This document shows positions 42,547 to 55,008 of a stretch of 64,000 bases of DNA, one piece after another; positions within the stretch are counted from its first letter, which is position 1; each line of letters starts with the position of its first letter. The notes under the pieces are model-generated. The model did not search any database. It was given only the letters and a program-made list of their open reading frames with translations, and was not told where the DNA came from. Source of the stretch: Protula sp. h YS-2021 (taxonomy: Eukaryota > Annelida > Polychaeta > Sabellida > Serpulidae); contig OX457029.1 in NCBI GenBank assembly GCA_949752745.1, forward strand, positions 41,728,500 through 41,792,499, in the 5' to 3' direction. Made by a program: the position numbers and the translations under genes.

Positions 42547-42868
42547 TCCATTGTGAAACTTTCTAAACATTAGGCCTACAGATTCTGGACAAAAAATAAA
42601 GTCTCGATGAAAATGTAAAAAAAAAATCCCTTTTTGTAACTGCCCATAAGTCAATTTTCGACCCATATCAAAACTCCTAGTTTCTGAGAACCTGTCCGAA
42701 TAAAACTTGAATTGTCGATTGAAAAGGTGTAATTGTGCAAAGGTTTATCCATCCTTGACAAAGTATTGATCCGGTTTTTTTATTTGATATAACGATTCAA
42801 TAATTCTTATCCTTACAATTATTTGTTTATCTACTTTTTAGTTATTGACTTTATTTATTAAGCAGAGG

Positions 42869-42875
<7 letters not shown>

Positions 42876-42950
<75 letters not shown>
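42876..42950. repeat. (TA)n microsatellite
   Basis: About 75 nt of uninterrupted TA, directly abutting the inverted repeat at 42953. Confidence 0.95.
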
Positions 42951-42952
<2 letters not shown>

Positions 42953-42953
<1 letters not shown>

Positions 42954-43025
42954 GTCATATGGCACGTGGCTGCCGGATTATATATATATATATATAAATA
43001 TCTGGCAGCCATGTGCGATATGACT
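42953..43025. repeat. 22-bp inverted repeat with TA-rich loop
   Basis: The left arm (42953-42974, AGTCATAT...GGCTGCC) and right arm (43004-43025, GGCAGCC...ATATGACT) match at 20 of 22 positions. The 29-nt loop is mostly TA. RNA or single-stranded DNA would form a stable hairpin. Confidence 0.9.
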
Positions 43026-43149
43026 GTTTTAAGATATAATCTGAATAACCTCTTAACTTGTTACAATTTAATTTGTCTACATGTAACCAATTCGCATCCA
43101 TCGAATCCAACCCTTCAATCCGCATACATCGAATCTATCAAACATAGGC

Positions 43150-43596
43150 ATCGTATATGCAGAGCCCTCAGCCAATAGCAGTAACATCACTGTGGGTGAG
43201 TTACTTTTTGAGATATCCCCGGGACAAAAGCAAGATTTAGATGTGGCGAAATGGCGAGACGAATATGTGATAAAATAAACCTCAAATTGCACAACTACAG
43301 TTCATCTGCTTTTTGTCTTTGAAGTTGGGTGACCCACCAATATTTAATTCCTTGCGCGCATGTATGTCGTTGACTTTAAAGACGTTTATGCAACATTTCA
43401 TAATCAGCTTTTTAACACGTCTCTATTAGACATGTTATAGTCACTTGCTTAAAAGTAGTCTCATAATGTATGTTGTACCGAAGCGCTAGGTTCATTAGTT
43501 CTCGAGTCATTGAGCTTTAAAACATAAAGTCAAATATATGGCCTCGGATCAAAACTGTAGGAGGGGAGGCATTTTAAAACAAAAGCTTACTAAACT
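43150..43596. other. Repeat fragment and unassigned sequence
   Basis: GCAGAGCCCTCAGCCAATAG (from ~43158) matches 12768. The remainder shows no gene or clear repeat until family A starts at 43597. Confidence 0.5.
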
Positions 43597-46253
43597 AGAG
43601 CGGCCAGTGCACACAAAACAAGAGTACAGGCTTAAATTATACACACTCAATCGATACCTACTTAGTTTCTTGTTTTTGTAAACAAAAACAAATGTCTCCC
43701 CGAATAAACCCACAATCCCACACCCCCAAAAAAATTTCCTTTGTTTTATTTACTGAAATAAAATATTCCTTTCTGCAAACATAACCATAATTCATTGTAA
43801 ACTAGATGCTCGAGAAGAAGGAGTCTGTGGGGGTTTGTGCAAAAATTACCATTTTGTTAATTTCTGTCGTACTTCCAAAACTATTGCACAAGGATTGGAA
43901 GCACCTCTGAATAAAATTTGAAACAAATACATCCACTAATAAAAGCTCTAGGCGCGTGAGACTGACTCCAGTATATGATAGCTCCAAAAACACACTTTGC
44001 AAATGTTTAAAAATTCACAATTTTGTCAATTTCTCTCGTAGCTCAAATATTCCTGGTCACTGCACTGCACAAGGGTTGGAACCACCCCTGGGTAAAATCT
44101 GAGACGAATCCATCCACTAATAAATGCGCGTGAGACTGAAAGTGCACAGACAAACGGACGGACAAACAGACAGACGGACAGAGTGAAAAATATATCCGTC
44201 CCGCGGCGGATAATAAACGCTCTAGGCGCGTGAGACCGGAAGTGCACAGACGGACGGACAGACAGAGACGGACAGACAGACAGACGGACACAGCGAAAAA
44301 TATATCCGTTATCCGGCATATAAAAATTCAAAACAATCATAACATGGTGGTCACTAAAACGAAAATAAATGGACGTCTTTTTCCATCCGAGTCTGGAAGG
44401 TGATCGCTTAAACGGGTTTGACTGTAGGCCCTTCTGAATCTGAAGATGGTCACTACAGTATTTTTACTGTACGTTACATTTTTATCTGTGTCTGGAAGTT
44501 AGTCAAGACCGGCAGGTTTTTCCATCAGCCTTTTTACCCGAATCAGGAAGAAGTCACGACAAATGGTGGTCTGGATTTTTTCGCTAACCATCATCCTCCA
44601 CACGAACCCACCCCCTACCCCAGCTATTCAAAGTAGGTCCGACTAAAAACGCAATTCTAACCCTTTTACCCAAGGCAACGGTCTGAACCCTAAGTGTAGT
44701 TATAGCCATGATATACTACCTTGTCTTCGTACATTCCCTTCGGCCAAAAAGCACTATAAAAGCATTCTTCATAACTGCGCATCAGATGACGCACCTCGGT
44801 GAGAGAAGGATGGGGGCATTTCGGAACCAAAATGGTGAGCTACTTCTCAAAACAAAAAATATCAGATGACTCACTGTAATAGTGAAAAATGCTTCTGTAA
44901 ACAATGCTAATCGATACAAAATAGCTCCTATATAGAGATCACCTTGGCAACCGAATAATGTTTGCGGCGAAAAAAATCAATAGCTAGACTTGCTAAGACC
45001 TATAAATACGACAATAGCATTCTATGACCTCGTCGATAACGACTTCATCATGCACCACAACTGACACTGACCCGTGACTGAGTGGCATGTTACGTAACAG
45101 CCGTAGATGAGATACGCACAATAAGCTCAATTTCAGGCAGTAACAAACAGCAATGGACCGACAGTAATGCTGTTACTATTTTGAAGTTTTCTAAAGAATG
45201 CAGGAACACTCGAGAATCTTCTGGAAAATGCTGAAATCCCCAGCGGACTTAACACCTATGCTTAGTTAACAAAGGAGCCAAAAATGGGGAGGCGAGGGTG
45301 TTGACGTTATGCACCTTTCTTGATTTTCTATACGAGTTTAATAATGCTCAACCAAAACCGTGCGACTCTTCCGAGGAATAACTACACCAAATTGAAAGTC
45401 GATCCGACTTTCCAATTTCGAGATGTTTAGCTTAACAACAGATAATTTTTCACCCGTCAAAAGTCGTCTGACTGAACCAAGGAATATCCATATAAAATTT
45501 TAAGTAGATATGAATTTTGGTTATCGAGATATTATACATACAAGACCTGGTTCAAAAGATATACATATTTTATGCGATGACGTCACGCGCCGCATTCGTT
45601 CGTTCTACTCGTAAAAAACAATTTACAGTTTCTTTCGGACCTACACAGCAACAATCCCACCAAGTATCAACTTTCTTCGATGTTCAGCAGCTGAGAAATT
45701 TCGCACACAAGATTTTTACGTAATGACGTCATACAGCTGCTCTCATCAGGCGATACGCGTCAAAAGTTGAAAGAACCGTCCAACTGACCCAAGGAATAGC
45801 CATATAAAATTTGAAATCGACAGGACTTTCCGTTATCGAGATATTTTGCACACAAGAACTTTGTTTATAACATATACATATTTTACGTGATGACGTCATA
45901 CGCCGCATTCGTTCGTTCTACTCGCGAAAAAATATTATCGAGTCTTTCGGACCTACTAAGCAACAATCCCACCAAGTTTAAACTTTCTCCGATGTTCAGC
46001 GGCTGAGAAATATGGCACACAAGATTTTTACGTAATACGCCTGCCATAATTACGTAACATACGTCAAAACTTAGCCGAACCGTCCGACCTAACCAAGGAA
46101 TAAATCGATCAAGTCGATCCACCGTTGCGTTCTCCAGATATCTTGCACACAACATTCTGTTCACAACAGACTGAAACACACACGCACACGTACACACATA
46201 CATACACAAAGAACGTACAAACACTATATGCCTCCCCTTGGTCAGGAAGACAT
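43597..46253 (+). mobile_element. Family A dispersed element, copy 3
   Basis: Starts ACTAGAGCGGCCAGTGCACA. Left subterminal TTGTTTTTGTAAACAAAAAC and TGTCTCCCCGA. Four TGACGTCA-type sites in the right third. Ends with a CA-rich microsatellite and a decayed GCCTCCCC...GGAAGAC hairpin followed by ATAAC. It is interrupted at 43800-44324 by a smaller hairpin-terminated element. Confidence 0.8.
43800..44324 (+). mobile_element. Hairpin-terminated element nested in family A copy 3
   Basis: Two to three ~110-190-bp core units ('GGAACCACCCCTGGGTAAAA', 'AATCCATCCACTAATAAA'), then two rounds of GACGGACAGACAGAC microsatellite. Each round is closed by a hairpin: ATCCGTCCCGCGGCGGAT (44194-44211) and a decayed ATCCGTTATCCGGCAT (~44308-44323). 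It splits the family A sequence at TTCATTGTAAA/ACTCAAAA, visible in the uninterrupted copies 1, 4 and 5. Confidence 0.8.
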
Positions 46254-46665
46254 AACAAAATAACTAACGGACGCCGTCTCCAAACCGATAGGTATACCCC
46301 AGCTTACGTGCAGCGGTAGAGCTAAATAAAGCGTTAATTCAGGTTATCATACGTTTATCAGCTATGGGGACGTTTTGGCCCTCTATTCATTTGAAGACCT
46401 TACGGCCGGATACTTTATGGTCGGTGGGCTCATGGTCAGTGAAACCTTAATAAAGCGTTAATACAAGCTATCATACCTTTGTTTTGCTTTGGGGACATTT
46501 TGGTCCTAAATTCATTGGGTACCTTGTGGCCGAGTACTTCATGGTCGGGAACCTTATGGCCAGTGTAAAGCTTAATAAAGCGTTAATATAGGTTATCACA
46601 CCTTTGTTTTGTTTTGGGACGTTTTGGCCCTAAATTCATTTGGGGTGAAATCTAAAAAAAAAAAA
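46254..46665 (+). repeat. Family G repeats (third block)
   Basis: Three units with 'AGCTTAATAAAGCGTTAATA' and 'GGGACGTTTTGGCCCTAAAT', ending in an A-tract of ~15 (46657-46671). Confidence 0.75.
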
Positions 46666-46689
46666 AAAATCACAGCAAGAAAAAAAAGT

Positions 46690-47345
46690 AGATTGGGTTA
46701 AAAACCACTTCAAGAACTATGTGAAATGCATTCAATTCGACTTTGGAAGCTACCCAAAAAGGGATGTTGGAAAGTTTGGGTTTTGACGATTCACGTATTT
46801 ACCGATATTTACACAATTTTACAAAATTTTTAAAATTCCACCATTTCGGCATTTTTTTGTCATTTGCGACAAAAAAGCAAAGCCCAGGTCTAGAAGCACC
46901 AAAGAAACTTTCATATTTACTTAAAATTAAAAAGACTGAGAGAAATAAATGGTTTGACAATTCAGTTATTTACTACCATTCATTCCAATTTTTGCCAAAC
47001 TTCAAAGTTCCACCATCTCGGCAGTTCTTGGCGAACCGCGAAAAAAAATAACAGCCTGATAGACGAACCCCTGGGGAACATCATGCATAACATCTAAACG
47101 ATTGGAGTAAAACTGTAGGAAGAGTAGCATTTTAAAAATGAGTCAAAACGGGCACTCAATTTTGTTAGCTTTTCGTCAATCGTCAAAAAAGTAATAGCCA
47201 GGTGAGGAACATCCAGGGAATATCAAAACGATTAGAGCAAAACTGTAGGAGGAGTAGCATTTTAAAGAAAAAGTTTAACATACGCACATACATCCAAACC
47301 CCCTATAGTGATACGACTAACCCAGTCCGACAAAGTCGGCTGGGT
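46690..47345 (+). mobile_element. Family E element, copy 2, with terminal hairpin
   Basis: Collinear with 13310-13942. The right end has the imperfect hairpin ACCCAGTCCGAC-AAA-GTCGGCTGGGT (~47320-47345). It splits a family G array, whose units lie on both sides. Confidence 0.8.
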
Positions 47346-48735
47346 CAATAAGGCGTTAACTTAGGTTATACGTTATTTTTGTTTTGGGGACGTTTTGGCC
47401 CTAAATTCATTTCGGGACCTGATGAACGGAACCTTATTGCAGGGTACTTTTTGGCCAGGACCTTATGGCCGAGAACGCGTTGTAGCAGATTTCACGACAA
47501 ATTTTTCTTTGGAGACGTTTTGGCTATAAATTCACTTGGGACCTTATAGCCTTGGACATTATGGCCGGATACCTTATGGTCGGGGTAAAGCTTCATAAAC
47601 ATTTAATTTAGTTATAATAGGATTTTTAGCTCTGGGGGCGTTTTCGAAACAAATTCATTTAGAGACCTGATAAGCGGGAACTTTATACCTGGGGACCTTA
47701 TGGCCGCGACGTTTTGTCTTCGATTTCACTACAACTTTTGATTTGGGGACGTTTTGGCAATGAATTCATTTCGGGACATTATGACCGAGACGATTATGGT
47801 CGTGGTAAAGCTTAATAAAGCGTCAATTTAGGTTATTATACGCATTTTAGCGTTGGGGACATTTTGGTCCAAAATTCTTTGGAGACCTTATGACAAGAGA
47901 TATTATGGCCAGCCTAAGGCTTAATAAAGCGTTAATTTATGTTGTAGGTTTGGGAACGTTTTGGCCCTAAATTCATTTGGGACTTTATGGCCGGGTACTT
48001 TTTGGCGGTGAACGTGTTGTCCTTGTTTCCACGACAAATTTTGCTTTTGGAAGGTTTTGGTCCTAAATTCAATTGAGGACCTTAGGGCCTGGTACCTTAT
48101 GGCAATAAGGTCCAGCTTAATAAAAACTTTATTCAGGTTATCATAAGTTTGCTTTGGAGCCATTTTGGCACTAAATTCATCATGGTTCATTATGGTATAA
48201 AGCTTAATAAAGCACTAATTTAGGTTATGCTTTTTTGGGGGGGTGACTTTTGGCCTTAATTCATTTCGGGACCTTATGATCTCATGACCGGGGACCTTTT
48301 TAGCTTTGGGTACATCTTGGTCCTAAATGCATTAGGGGACCTTATGGCAGGGACATTGTTGCCGGTGTTAAGCTTAATAAAGTGTTTATTTAGGTTAACT
48401 TTTTTCTTCGGAGACGTTTTGGCCCTAAATTCATTTGATGACCTTATGGCGGCGTACTTTTTGGCGGGGAACGCGTTATCCTGGTTTCCGTGACAAATTT
48501 TGCTTTTGCGACGTTTTCGCCCTAAATTCATGAGGACCTTATGGCTCGGAACATTATGGCCGAGTACCTTATGGCCGGGGTAAAACTTCATAAAATCTTA
48601 ATTTAGGCAAAAATACGTTTTTTAACTTCGGAGACGTTTTGGCTTCAAATTCATTTGGGGAGGTTATGGCCTTGGACGTATTGCCCTGGATTTCACCACG
48701 ATAAATTTTACTTTTGGCACGTTTTAGCCAATACA
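47346..48735 (+). repeat. Family G array (largest block)
   Basis: About eight units of 110-200 bp with 'AAGCTTAATAAAGCGTTAAT', 'GGGGACGTTTTGGCCCTAAA' and 'TTCATTTGGGACCTTATGGC'. Long minus-strand ORFs here (for example 48274-48591) only reflect the repeat. Confidence 0.8.
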
Positions 48736-48739
48736 ATAT

Positions 48740-49478
48740 TAATTGTATTTGGAAAATTGGCTATCAGGAAATTAAACAATGCCCCCCGTTTAACCAATTT
48801 TTTGGCGCATCGCCGAAAAAAGTTATTTTTACAGAGAGGCCTACCTAGAGAACAATCGTACAAAATTCGAATGGAGTCCGATCCAAATTGTAGGAAAACA
48901 AGGATTTCGAAAATTGGACGCCAATAAATCAAAAAACGTGCCCCCATTTGGCCAAGTTTTGGCGGATCGCCAAAAAAGTAATATTTCAAGAGAGGCCTAT
49001 CTAGAGAATATTCGCACACAATTTAAAGAAGCAACATTATGATAATTGACAAACATAAAATTATAAATTCCCCCCCCCCCCCCCACCCCAATTTGGCCAA
49101 TTTTTAGGTGGATCGCCAAAAAAGTAACTTTTCCTGAGACGCCTACCTAGAGAACAATCGTACAAAATTGGAAAAAAATCTGATATTGTTAAACACTTTT
49201 GATGAAAATTCGTACAAATTTAGAAACGAAACAGGTCAAATGGCAGAAGGATCTTTTTGAAAATTAACTAATAAATATTTTTAAATACCCCCCCCCCCCA
49301 ACACTTCTTTTAGCCAAGTTTTGGCGGATCGCCAGAACAGTAACCTTATAAGAGGACCGCTTAATGAACATTAATGAAAAATTTCAAGACAATCCGATCA
49401 AAACCGTGGAATAAGGGCTTTGAAAGTTGGCCAAAGAAACATGCCACCCCAACCCCCATTCGGCCAATATTTGGTGGA
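48740..49478 (+). repeat. Family D array left of the LINE
   Basis: Four units. The last ~380 bp (from about 49099) recur on the other side of the LINE at 55009-55613, once the SINE there is removed. Confidence 0.85.
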
Positions 49479-49642
49479 GTTAGTTAGTTAGTTAAATGAT
49501 TTGTTTAACGACACGACCGACCCTTAGCGGGTTACATTGTGTCAGAACATGTCAGTAATCAGTGACTAGAAGACAGAGCTACAAGTTAAAATCAAAGTAA
49601 GGTAAAACCATGTATATTCTAAAATCATAAAGTAAACAACGA

Positions 49643-50540
49643 CTAGAAATACTGATACAGGTTTATTTCATTTAAAAATTGTATAAATTTGCTAGGTTCT
49701 ACTTCATTAAAGAGCTGCCTCAAGGAGTCAGCTCTGAAATGACGTGAGCGGGCGTCTTGGAAATCGGTACAGTCTATTAAGATATGTTTAACGGTGTAAG
49801 GTTCCTGACAGCCGACACAGTCGGGTGCCGGCTCGCCTCTTAAAAGATATTTGTGGGTGATATATGTATGCCCTATTCTGGCTCTATGGTAAACCATTTC
49901 ATCTCGCACACTGTTAAGTGGTGGGAGTTTTTGTCCGACTAAGGGGTTTGTTTGATACAGCTTGTTGTTTCTTTGTTTGTTCCATCTTTCTTGCCACAAT
50001 CTTTTTGTGTATCTTGTGATGTAATATTTAAAATCGGAGGCTGGTATGAGCATATCGATACAATTATCATTTAGAGCCTCTTTTGCGGCTTTGTCGGCTA
50101 TCTCGTTTCCTCGGATACCCACGTGACTTGGAACCCAGCAGAACACTATGTGTTCGCCAGCTTTGGTGGCCTCGTCATACCTTTCCAGAAGGTCAAGGAT
50201 AGATGGGTTTGATATCTGTAGGTTTTCAATTGAGTGCAGGACGGACATAGAGTCCACGCATAACATAAACTTTTTGTATCGGCTGATCTTCACTATCTGG
50301 ATAGTGAGATGTAGAGCTTTAATTTCGGCTGAGAAAATTAGAGGAACCATTTGAAAGTCTTGTTTTCAAGGTGTTATTTTCAGTTACAACGGAAGCAACC
50401 GATTTGTCGTCGAGCTTTGAGCCGTCCGTGTAGACGAAATGGTAGTCTTGAAATTCTTCCTTGAGCTCTGCAAAGTTTGATCGGAGTAGAAAGGGGCTAG
50501 TTGTTTCCTTTGCATAGACCGAAAGGTTCTTTAGTACCAC
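49643..50540 (-). pseudogene. LINE ORF2, RNase H domain
   Basis: Two overlapping frames. 50540-50319 has FVYTDGSKLDDKSV with the first catalytic Asp. 50350-49643 has 'FSAEIKALHL' (Glu), 'MLCVDSMSVLHS' (Asp) and WVPSHVGIRGNEIADKAAKE (His and Asp). The catalytic set is complete, but one frameshift near 50330 separates the first Asp from the rest. The tail includes 'CVGCQEPYTVKHILIDC', the CCHC-like motif typical after RNase H in I-group and Jockey ORF2. It ends at LNEINLYQYF. Confidence 0.88.
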
Positions 50541-51966
50541 AGGTTTGGTGAGTTTCCACTGTGGTACCTTTGGTACTCTGTATTTTGCAATTGACTCTAT
50601 GGTGATGTCAGCATTATCAAGGTGAGGCTGAATCCTTGCTCCAAATGTTAGTATTACGGTAGGGCCTCTTTCATGGAAGCGAGAAAAATCTGATCCAAAG
50701 ACTGAGTTTTAGGTGGGATTCTTCTTATTTGCATAAAGCTTTGTTGGGTACTGCATAACAAGTTTAACTCGACGAATGTTAAGAGGCTGCTCATTTGCCT
50801 CCACATGGAGGCTTTCTGCCGGTGATGTTCTAAAAGCATTTAGATACAGTCGTAAACCTTGATTTTGTATCGGGTCTAGCATTTTTAGGTATGAAGGTCT
50901 TGCTGATCCATAGACAATGCTGCCATAGTCTAATCTAGACCGTATCGAGGCTCGGTAAAGCATAAGTTTTGTATCCCGATCAGCGCCCCAATAATGGGCC
51001 GATATTACTCTCAGGAGATTGAGTGCTTTTTGATATTTTCGTTTGAGTTCTTTCATGTGTGGGACAAAGCTTAGCTTGGAGTCGAAAAGTAAACCAAGAA
51101 ATGTGTTTTCTTTAAGGTATTTGAATGCCAGAAATGTCTAGAACGGGATCGTCGTGTTGTTTGCTTTTATTGCAGAAACGCATGCAGACTGTTTTAGTTT
51201 GTGAGAATTTAAAACCGTTTTGGTTAGTCCATGTTTGTAGTGAGTGTATGTTCTGCTGCAAGCGTCGCTGTATTAGGTTCATATTCTTGCCTCTGTAAGA
51301 TATTGCGAAATCGTCAACAAAGAGTGAGCTGTCTATCCCCTGCTTTATGTTATGTCGGATGCTATTTATCTTTATCAGGAACAGAAGAACGGAAATGATG
51401 GATCCCTGGAGGCAACCTTCCTCTTGTTCGAAGTAGTCTGAGAACACGGCCCCAAGGCAGACCTGAAAACGCCGGTCTTCTAGAAAGCCTTTAATAAATT
51501 CAGGTAGACGGCCTCGCATCCCCAAATCAAAGAGGTCTTGTAGTACTCCCATGTGTCCATGCTGTGTCATTGGCCTTTTCCAAGTCAAAGAAAACCGAAA
51601 CGACATGTTCGTTATTGATAAAGGCTTCTCTTATAAACGTATCTAGTTTTACAAGGTGATCCAGGGTATTTCTTTGTTTTCTAAAGCCGCTCTGTATATC
51701 GGCAAACAAATTATTGCTTTCTAGATACCAGGTGAGTCTGTCAGCTATCATACGTTCAAATGTTTTACAGAGTGAACTTGTTAAGGAGATTGGTCTGTAA
51801 TTATATGGGTTTGTGGGGTCTTTGTTTGGTTTTGGTACTGGTATGATAATAGCTTCTCTCCATATTTCTCGAAAGTTGCCAGATTTCCAGGCTTGGTTAA
51901 ATAGGCCCAATAGTATTTCCAAGGTTTCATTTGGCAAGTGTTTAACGGTTTGGTAGTGTATGTCAT
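50541..51966 (-). pseudogene. LINE ORF2, reverse transcriptase
   Basis: The fragment at 51937-51527 has 'REAIIIPVPKPNKDPTNPYN', YRPISL, 'ERMIADRL' and 'SGFRKQRNTLDHL'. The catalytic A motif is degenerate (FFDLEKANDTAW). The fragment at 51606-51112 has 'EEGCLQGSIISVLLFLIKIN' and the FVDD catalytic box in SSLFVDDFAIS. The fragment at 51056-50709 is the thumb ('RASIRSRLDYGSIVYGSA'). At least three frame changes. Motif content is unmistakable for a non-LTR RT. Confidence 0.9.
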
Positions 51967-52065
51967 CTGAGCCAGCAGCGGAATTGTGAGATTTGTTTAA
52001 AGCCTGTCGGAGTTCACTCAGTGAGAAATCGCAGTTGTAGGATTCACTATTGTCCGAGTAAAAGT

Positions 52066-53308
52066 TTATGTTGTTTCGTTCTTTAAGTGCCTTATACCGT
52101 CTAAAGTCTTCGTTATAGTGTTTAGAGGATGAGTTATGTTCAAATGTTTCTCCCAGGACGTCAGATATTCTCTTCTTCCCGTTACAGTGGTATTGTTAGT
52201 TTGTAAATGGCTCACAGGGCCTAGACAGCCTTTGCCGGATATCTTCCTAACCATGTCCCACGTTTTCTTGAATGAAGTTTTCTCGTTTAGCTTGGAAACA
52301 AACTCCTCCCATGAGCGTTTCTTACTTTCTTTTACAGTCTTGCGGGCGATGGCATTGAGTCTTTTATATTCCATTCTTCTAATGGTGTCCGGATGATTGA
52401 TGAACTGTTTTAGTGCTTGTTTTCGAACAGCTATTGACCGTTTGCATTCATCGTTGAACCAGATTTTGTGTAGTCTTGTGCGAGATCCGGATATTTTCGG
52501 TATAGTCTTTTCCATTATTGATTGTATCAAAGCGGTGAATGGTAGAATAGGGTCATTATCAGTTTCAAGGTGTTCTTGTGTAATTGACTGATGGCATAAT
52601 TCTTGGAATTGTAGCCAATCTGCTTTGTTAAAATTCCACTTGTCTACTCTTTCTTGTCGTTGTGGAATGGTCTGTTTAATTAAAATTGGAAAATGATCGC
52701 TTCCATGTAGATCGTCTATAACTTTCCAGCTAAAATCCAGGTACAAGTTAGCAGAGGATATACAGAGGTCGATAGAGGTTTTTGAACCAGTACCCATATG
52801 AAAATATGTAGGTGTTTTGTCATTGAGTAGAGACAGGCTGTGATGGTGTAGTAGGTTTTCTATGATCTTTCCTTTTTGGTCTGTTGTGTGGTTGCCCCAC
52901 ATTGTACTGTGAGCTTTGAAATCACCGACCAATAGTATGGGTTTTGGCAGTTGGTTTATGAGATCTGAAAATTCGTGTGGTTGTGGTTTTGAAGGTGGTG
53001 GCACGTAGATGTTGCACAAAGTGATTGCTTTGTTCAAGGTAGCCCTGACAGCATGGGCCTGTGGGGTGGTATTTAGATTTATTTCGCTTTGGGATATATC
53101 TTTTCGAACAAACTTTGCAATTGCTCCGGAGGCTTTGTTGCTAACGTGGTCTTTGTTGTAGGGGATATCTCTTCAGCGTTGGTTAATAATAGGTTTTAGA
53201 GAAGGTTTCTTGTAGGCAAATTATTGCTGGGTCATTTTGGGATATGACTGTTAAAATTTCGTGATGGTTGGTCCAAAAACCTCGTATATTCCACTGAATT
53301 ATTGCCAT
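52066..53308 (-). pseudogene. LINE ORF2, AP-type endonuclease (N-terminus)
   Basis: The probable ORF2 start is ATG at 53308 (MAIIQWNIRGFWTNHHEI), followed by 'AIICLQETFSKTYY' and a stop. The long open part, 53037-52066, carries ILLVGDFKAHSTMWG (GDFNAH with Asn changed to Lys), 'GTGSKTSIDLCISS' and 'GSDHFPILI' (SDH catalytic His). It then runs into the RT-linking region. The family nicks target DNA to prime reverse transcription. The Asn-to-Lys change and the early stop argue for a dead copy. Confidence 0.88.
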
Positions 53309-53458
53309 ATGGTCTTATTTCATTATGCCTAGAGGTCTTTGTATTCCGACACTAGGTCTTGAAATTTGCTTCTTTTTATGGCCACTTTCCTTTGTTGTTT
53401 TGGAGGAGAGGGGTTCTGACGGTGTATGCTATCGTCTTCTTCCATTAGTGGAGAGAAC

Positions 53459-54673
53459 CTATTCTCTACCTTGCTGGTTAAAGAGGAGCGCAATCTTTCC
53501 ATGGCTTGTTTTTGCTCTCTCTTTAAGGTTTGCCTTTACCTCCTTGGGTAAGTTAGATGGAAGACTTGTTGTTTGTTGTGGTGTTGGTGGGGAGGGGGTG
53601 GGGCCTGCGGCCGCCGCTGCACTGTTCCTCTTCGATGGTGGTGAGCTTAGGACTCTTGAACTTTTTGCACACTGCTGATTGGGACTAGTCACTTTTGGTC
53701 TTGCAAAACCTTGTGCTTGACAGCCTGTAGCTGGAGTACGGGGCTCGATCAATTTTGTCACCTTGGTGCTTTGTGGTGGTGTGTTGCGAGTTTTCCGGGC
53801 TGTCAACCATGTCATCTCCGTTTGGCAAGCCGTGTCCCGTGATATCGGTTTGACTGCGTTCGCGTAGCTTTTAGTTCCAGGTGAGGGTTGCGTTGCCAGT
53901 GTTAGGGCCTGCTGGTATGTGACCGACTGTTGGTATTTAATTTCTTGTACCTTTTTCTCCAACTTCCAACGCGGGCAGTCTCTAGAGGACGCCGCGTTGT
54001 TTCCTTCGCAATTTGTGCATTTTGTGGTGGCAGCGGTACAGATGTCGTGAACGTGTCCTTCCTCTCCACACTTGGCGCATCTTGGTTGATTGGTTCTACA
54101 TTTAGTTTTGGTGTGGTCGAATCTCTGGCAGTGGAAACACCGCATGGGGTTGGGTATGTAGGTGGTGGTCCGCAGGTTTAGGTAGCCGTACTGCACTTGG
54201 CACTATTGCTTTGCAGAAGGTAAGGACAACAGGTAAGGCCCTTTTTAGCCGAGAAATCGGGCTTCTATAACACCCTGTGATTTCAGTTCTCTGACGAGTT
54301 CTTCTATGGAACAAAATTTGAGGTCCGGGTGGGCGACTACTCCTCTCGAAGTGTTCAATGTGCGGTCCGGTGTGCACTGTACAGGGACATTCACGAACGT
54401 CGTGAGTTCAAGCAGGGCTTTGCTGTGTCGTCGTTCCTATATATGTACTAATAGGTCGCCCGATCTAAGTCGCTCTACCGTGAACCGCGTACCGATAATA
54501 CCGTTAAGCCCCTTTTCGACTGCGAATGGAGAGAGCTTAAGACGCCCGTCTCTTGGCGTTATGATAACGTATTCCGGGAATGGTGTCGACGGTGACTCTA
54601 TTTCTATATGTGCTCGCTTTGCGGGTGTCCTCGTTGCACTTAGTTTATTTGATTCACCTTGATTTATTTCCAT
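53459..54673 (-). pseudogene. LINE ORF1 (CCHC zinc-knuckle nucleic-acid-binding protein)
   Basis: The N-terminal fragment 54673-54437 begins MEINQGESNKLSATRTPAKR and has an RRM-like IGTRFTVERLRSGDLLVH strand. After frame changes, 54196-53459 has three knuckles: CFHCQRFDHTKTKC, CAKCGEEGHVHDIC and CTNCEGNNAASSRDC. The last has Asn in place of His. A basic Ser/Pro-rich tail ends at LFNQQGRE about 150 nt before ORF2. It would coat LINE RNA. At least two frameshifts lie between 54437 and 54196. Confidence 0.85.
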
Positions 54674-54679
54674 GAAAAT

Positions 54680-55008
54680 TAAATAGGTTTCTTCCAGGTC
54701 TGCCGGCTCCTGGTCCTACTCTGACCAACCTTTTGGCAGCGGGATTAACCCGCTCGGGGCTAGGACACCTGGAATACTCTACTACATGACGGCGACGTCC
54801 ACAGCCAGTCATGCCTCGATTGACCCTACAGCCGCAGAGTGGTAAACCTAGACGACCAGCCGTTATTGCTCGTGACGGGCCAGTCCACGACTATCCTTCT
54901 TGGACCGAAGAGAAGGACCAAAGGCATGTATTGACAAACAAGTCCCTTAGCAGAATATGTATTTGAAAAGCTTGCCTAAGGGACAAGAAGTTGTTGGAAA
55001 CTAGAAAC
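54680..55008 (-). promoter_or_regulatory. LINE 5' UTR/internal promoter region
   Basis: About 330 bp, more G/C-rich than the flanks and without repeats, between ORF1's first ATG and the family D sequence. By position it should hold the internal Pol II promoter of the LINE. No specific motif is claimed. Confidence 0.5.

Larger units (their letters stand above)
49479..55008 (-). mobile_element. RNase H-bearing LINE (I/Jockey-superfamily type), near full length
   Basis: Minus-strand order: GC-rich 5' region (~55008-54680), ORF1 with three zinc knuckles, ORF2 with AP endonuclease, RT and RNase H, a short 3' UTR and a 3' tail of (CTAA)n repeats (plus strand GTTAGTTAGTTAGTTA at 49479). Length ~5.5 kb. 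ORFs are broken by frameshifts and stops. The presence of RNase H and a multi-CCHC ORF1 fits the I group of LINEs (I, Nimb and relatives); the exact clade is uncertain. The flanks are ~380-bp direct repeats. Confidence 0.85.

Noticed and set aside
53325..53678. 117-codon plus-strand ORF with hydrophobic stretches
   Set aside because: Antisense shadow of the LINE ORF1 tail; no independent support.
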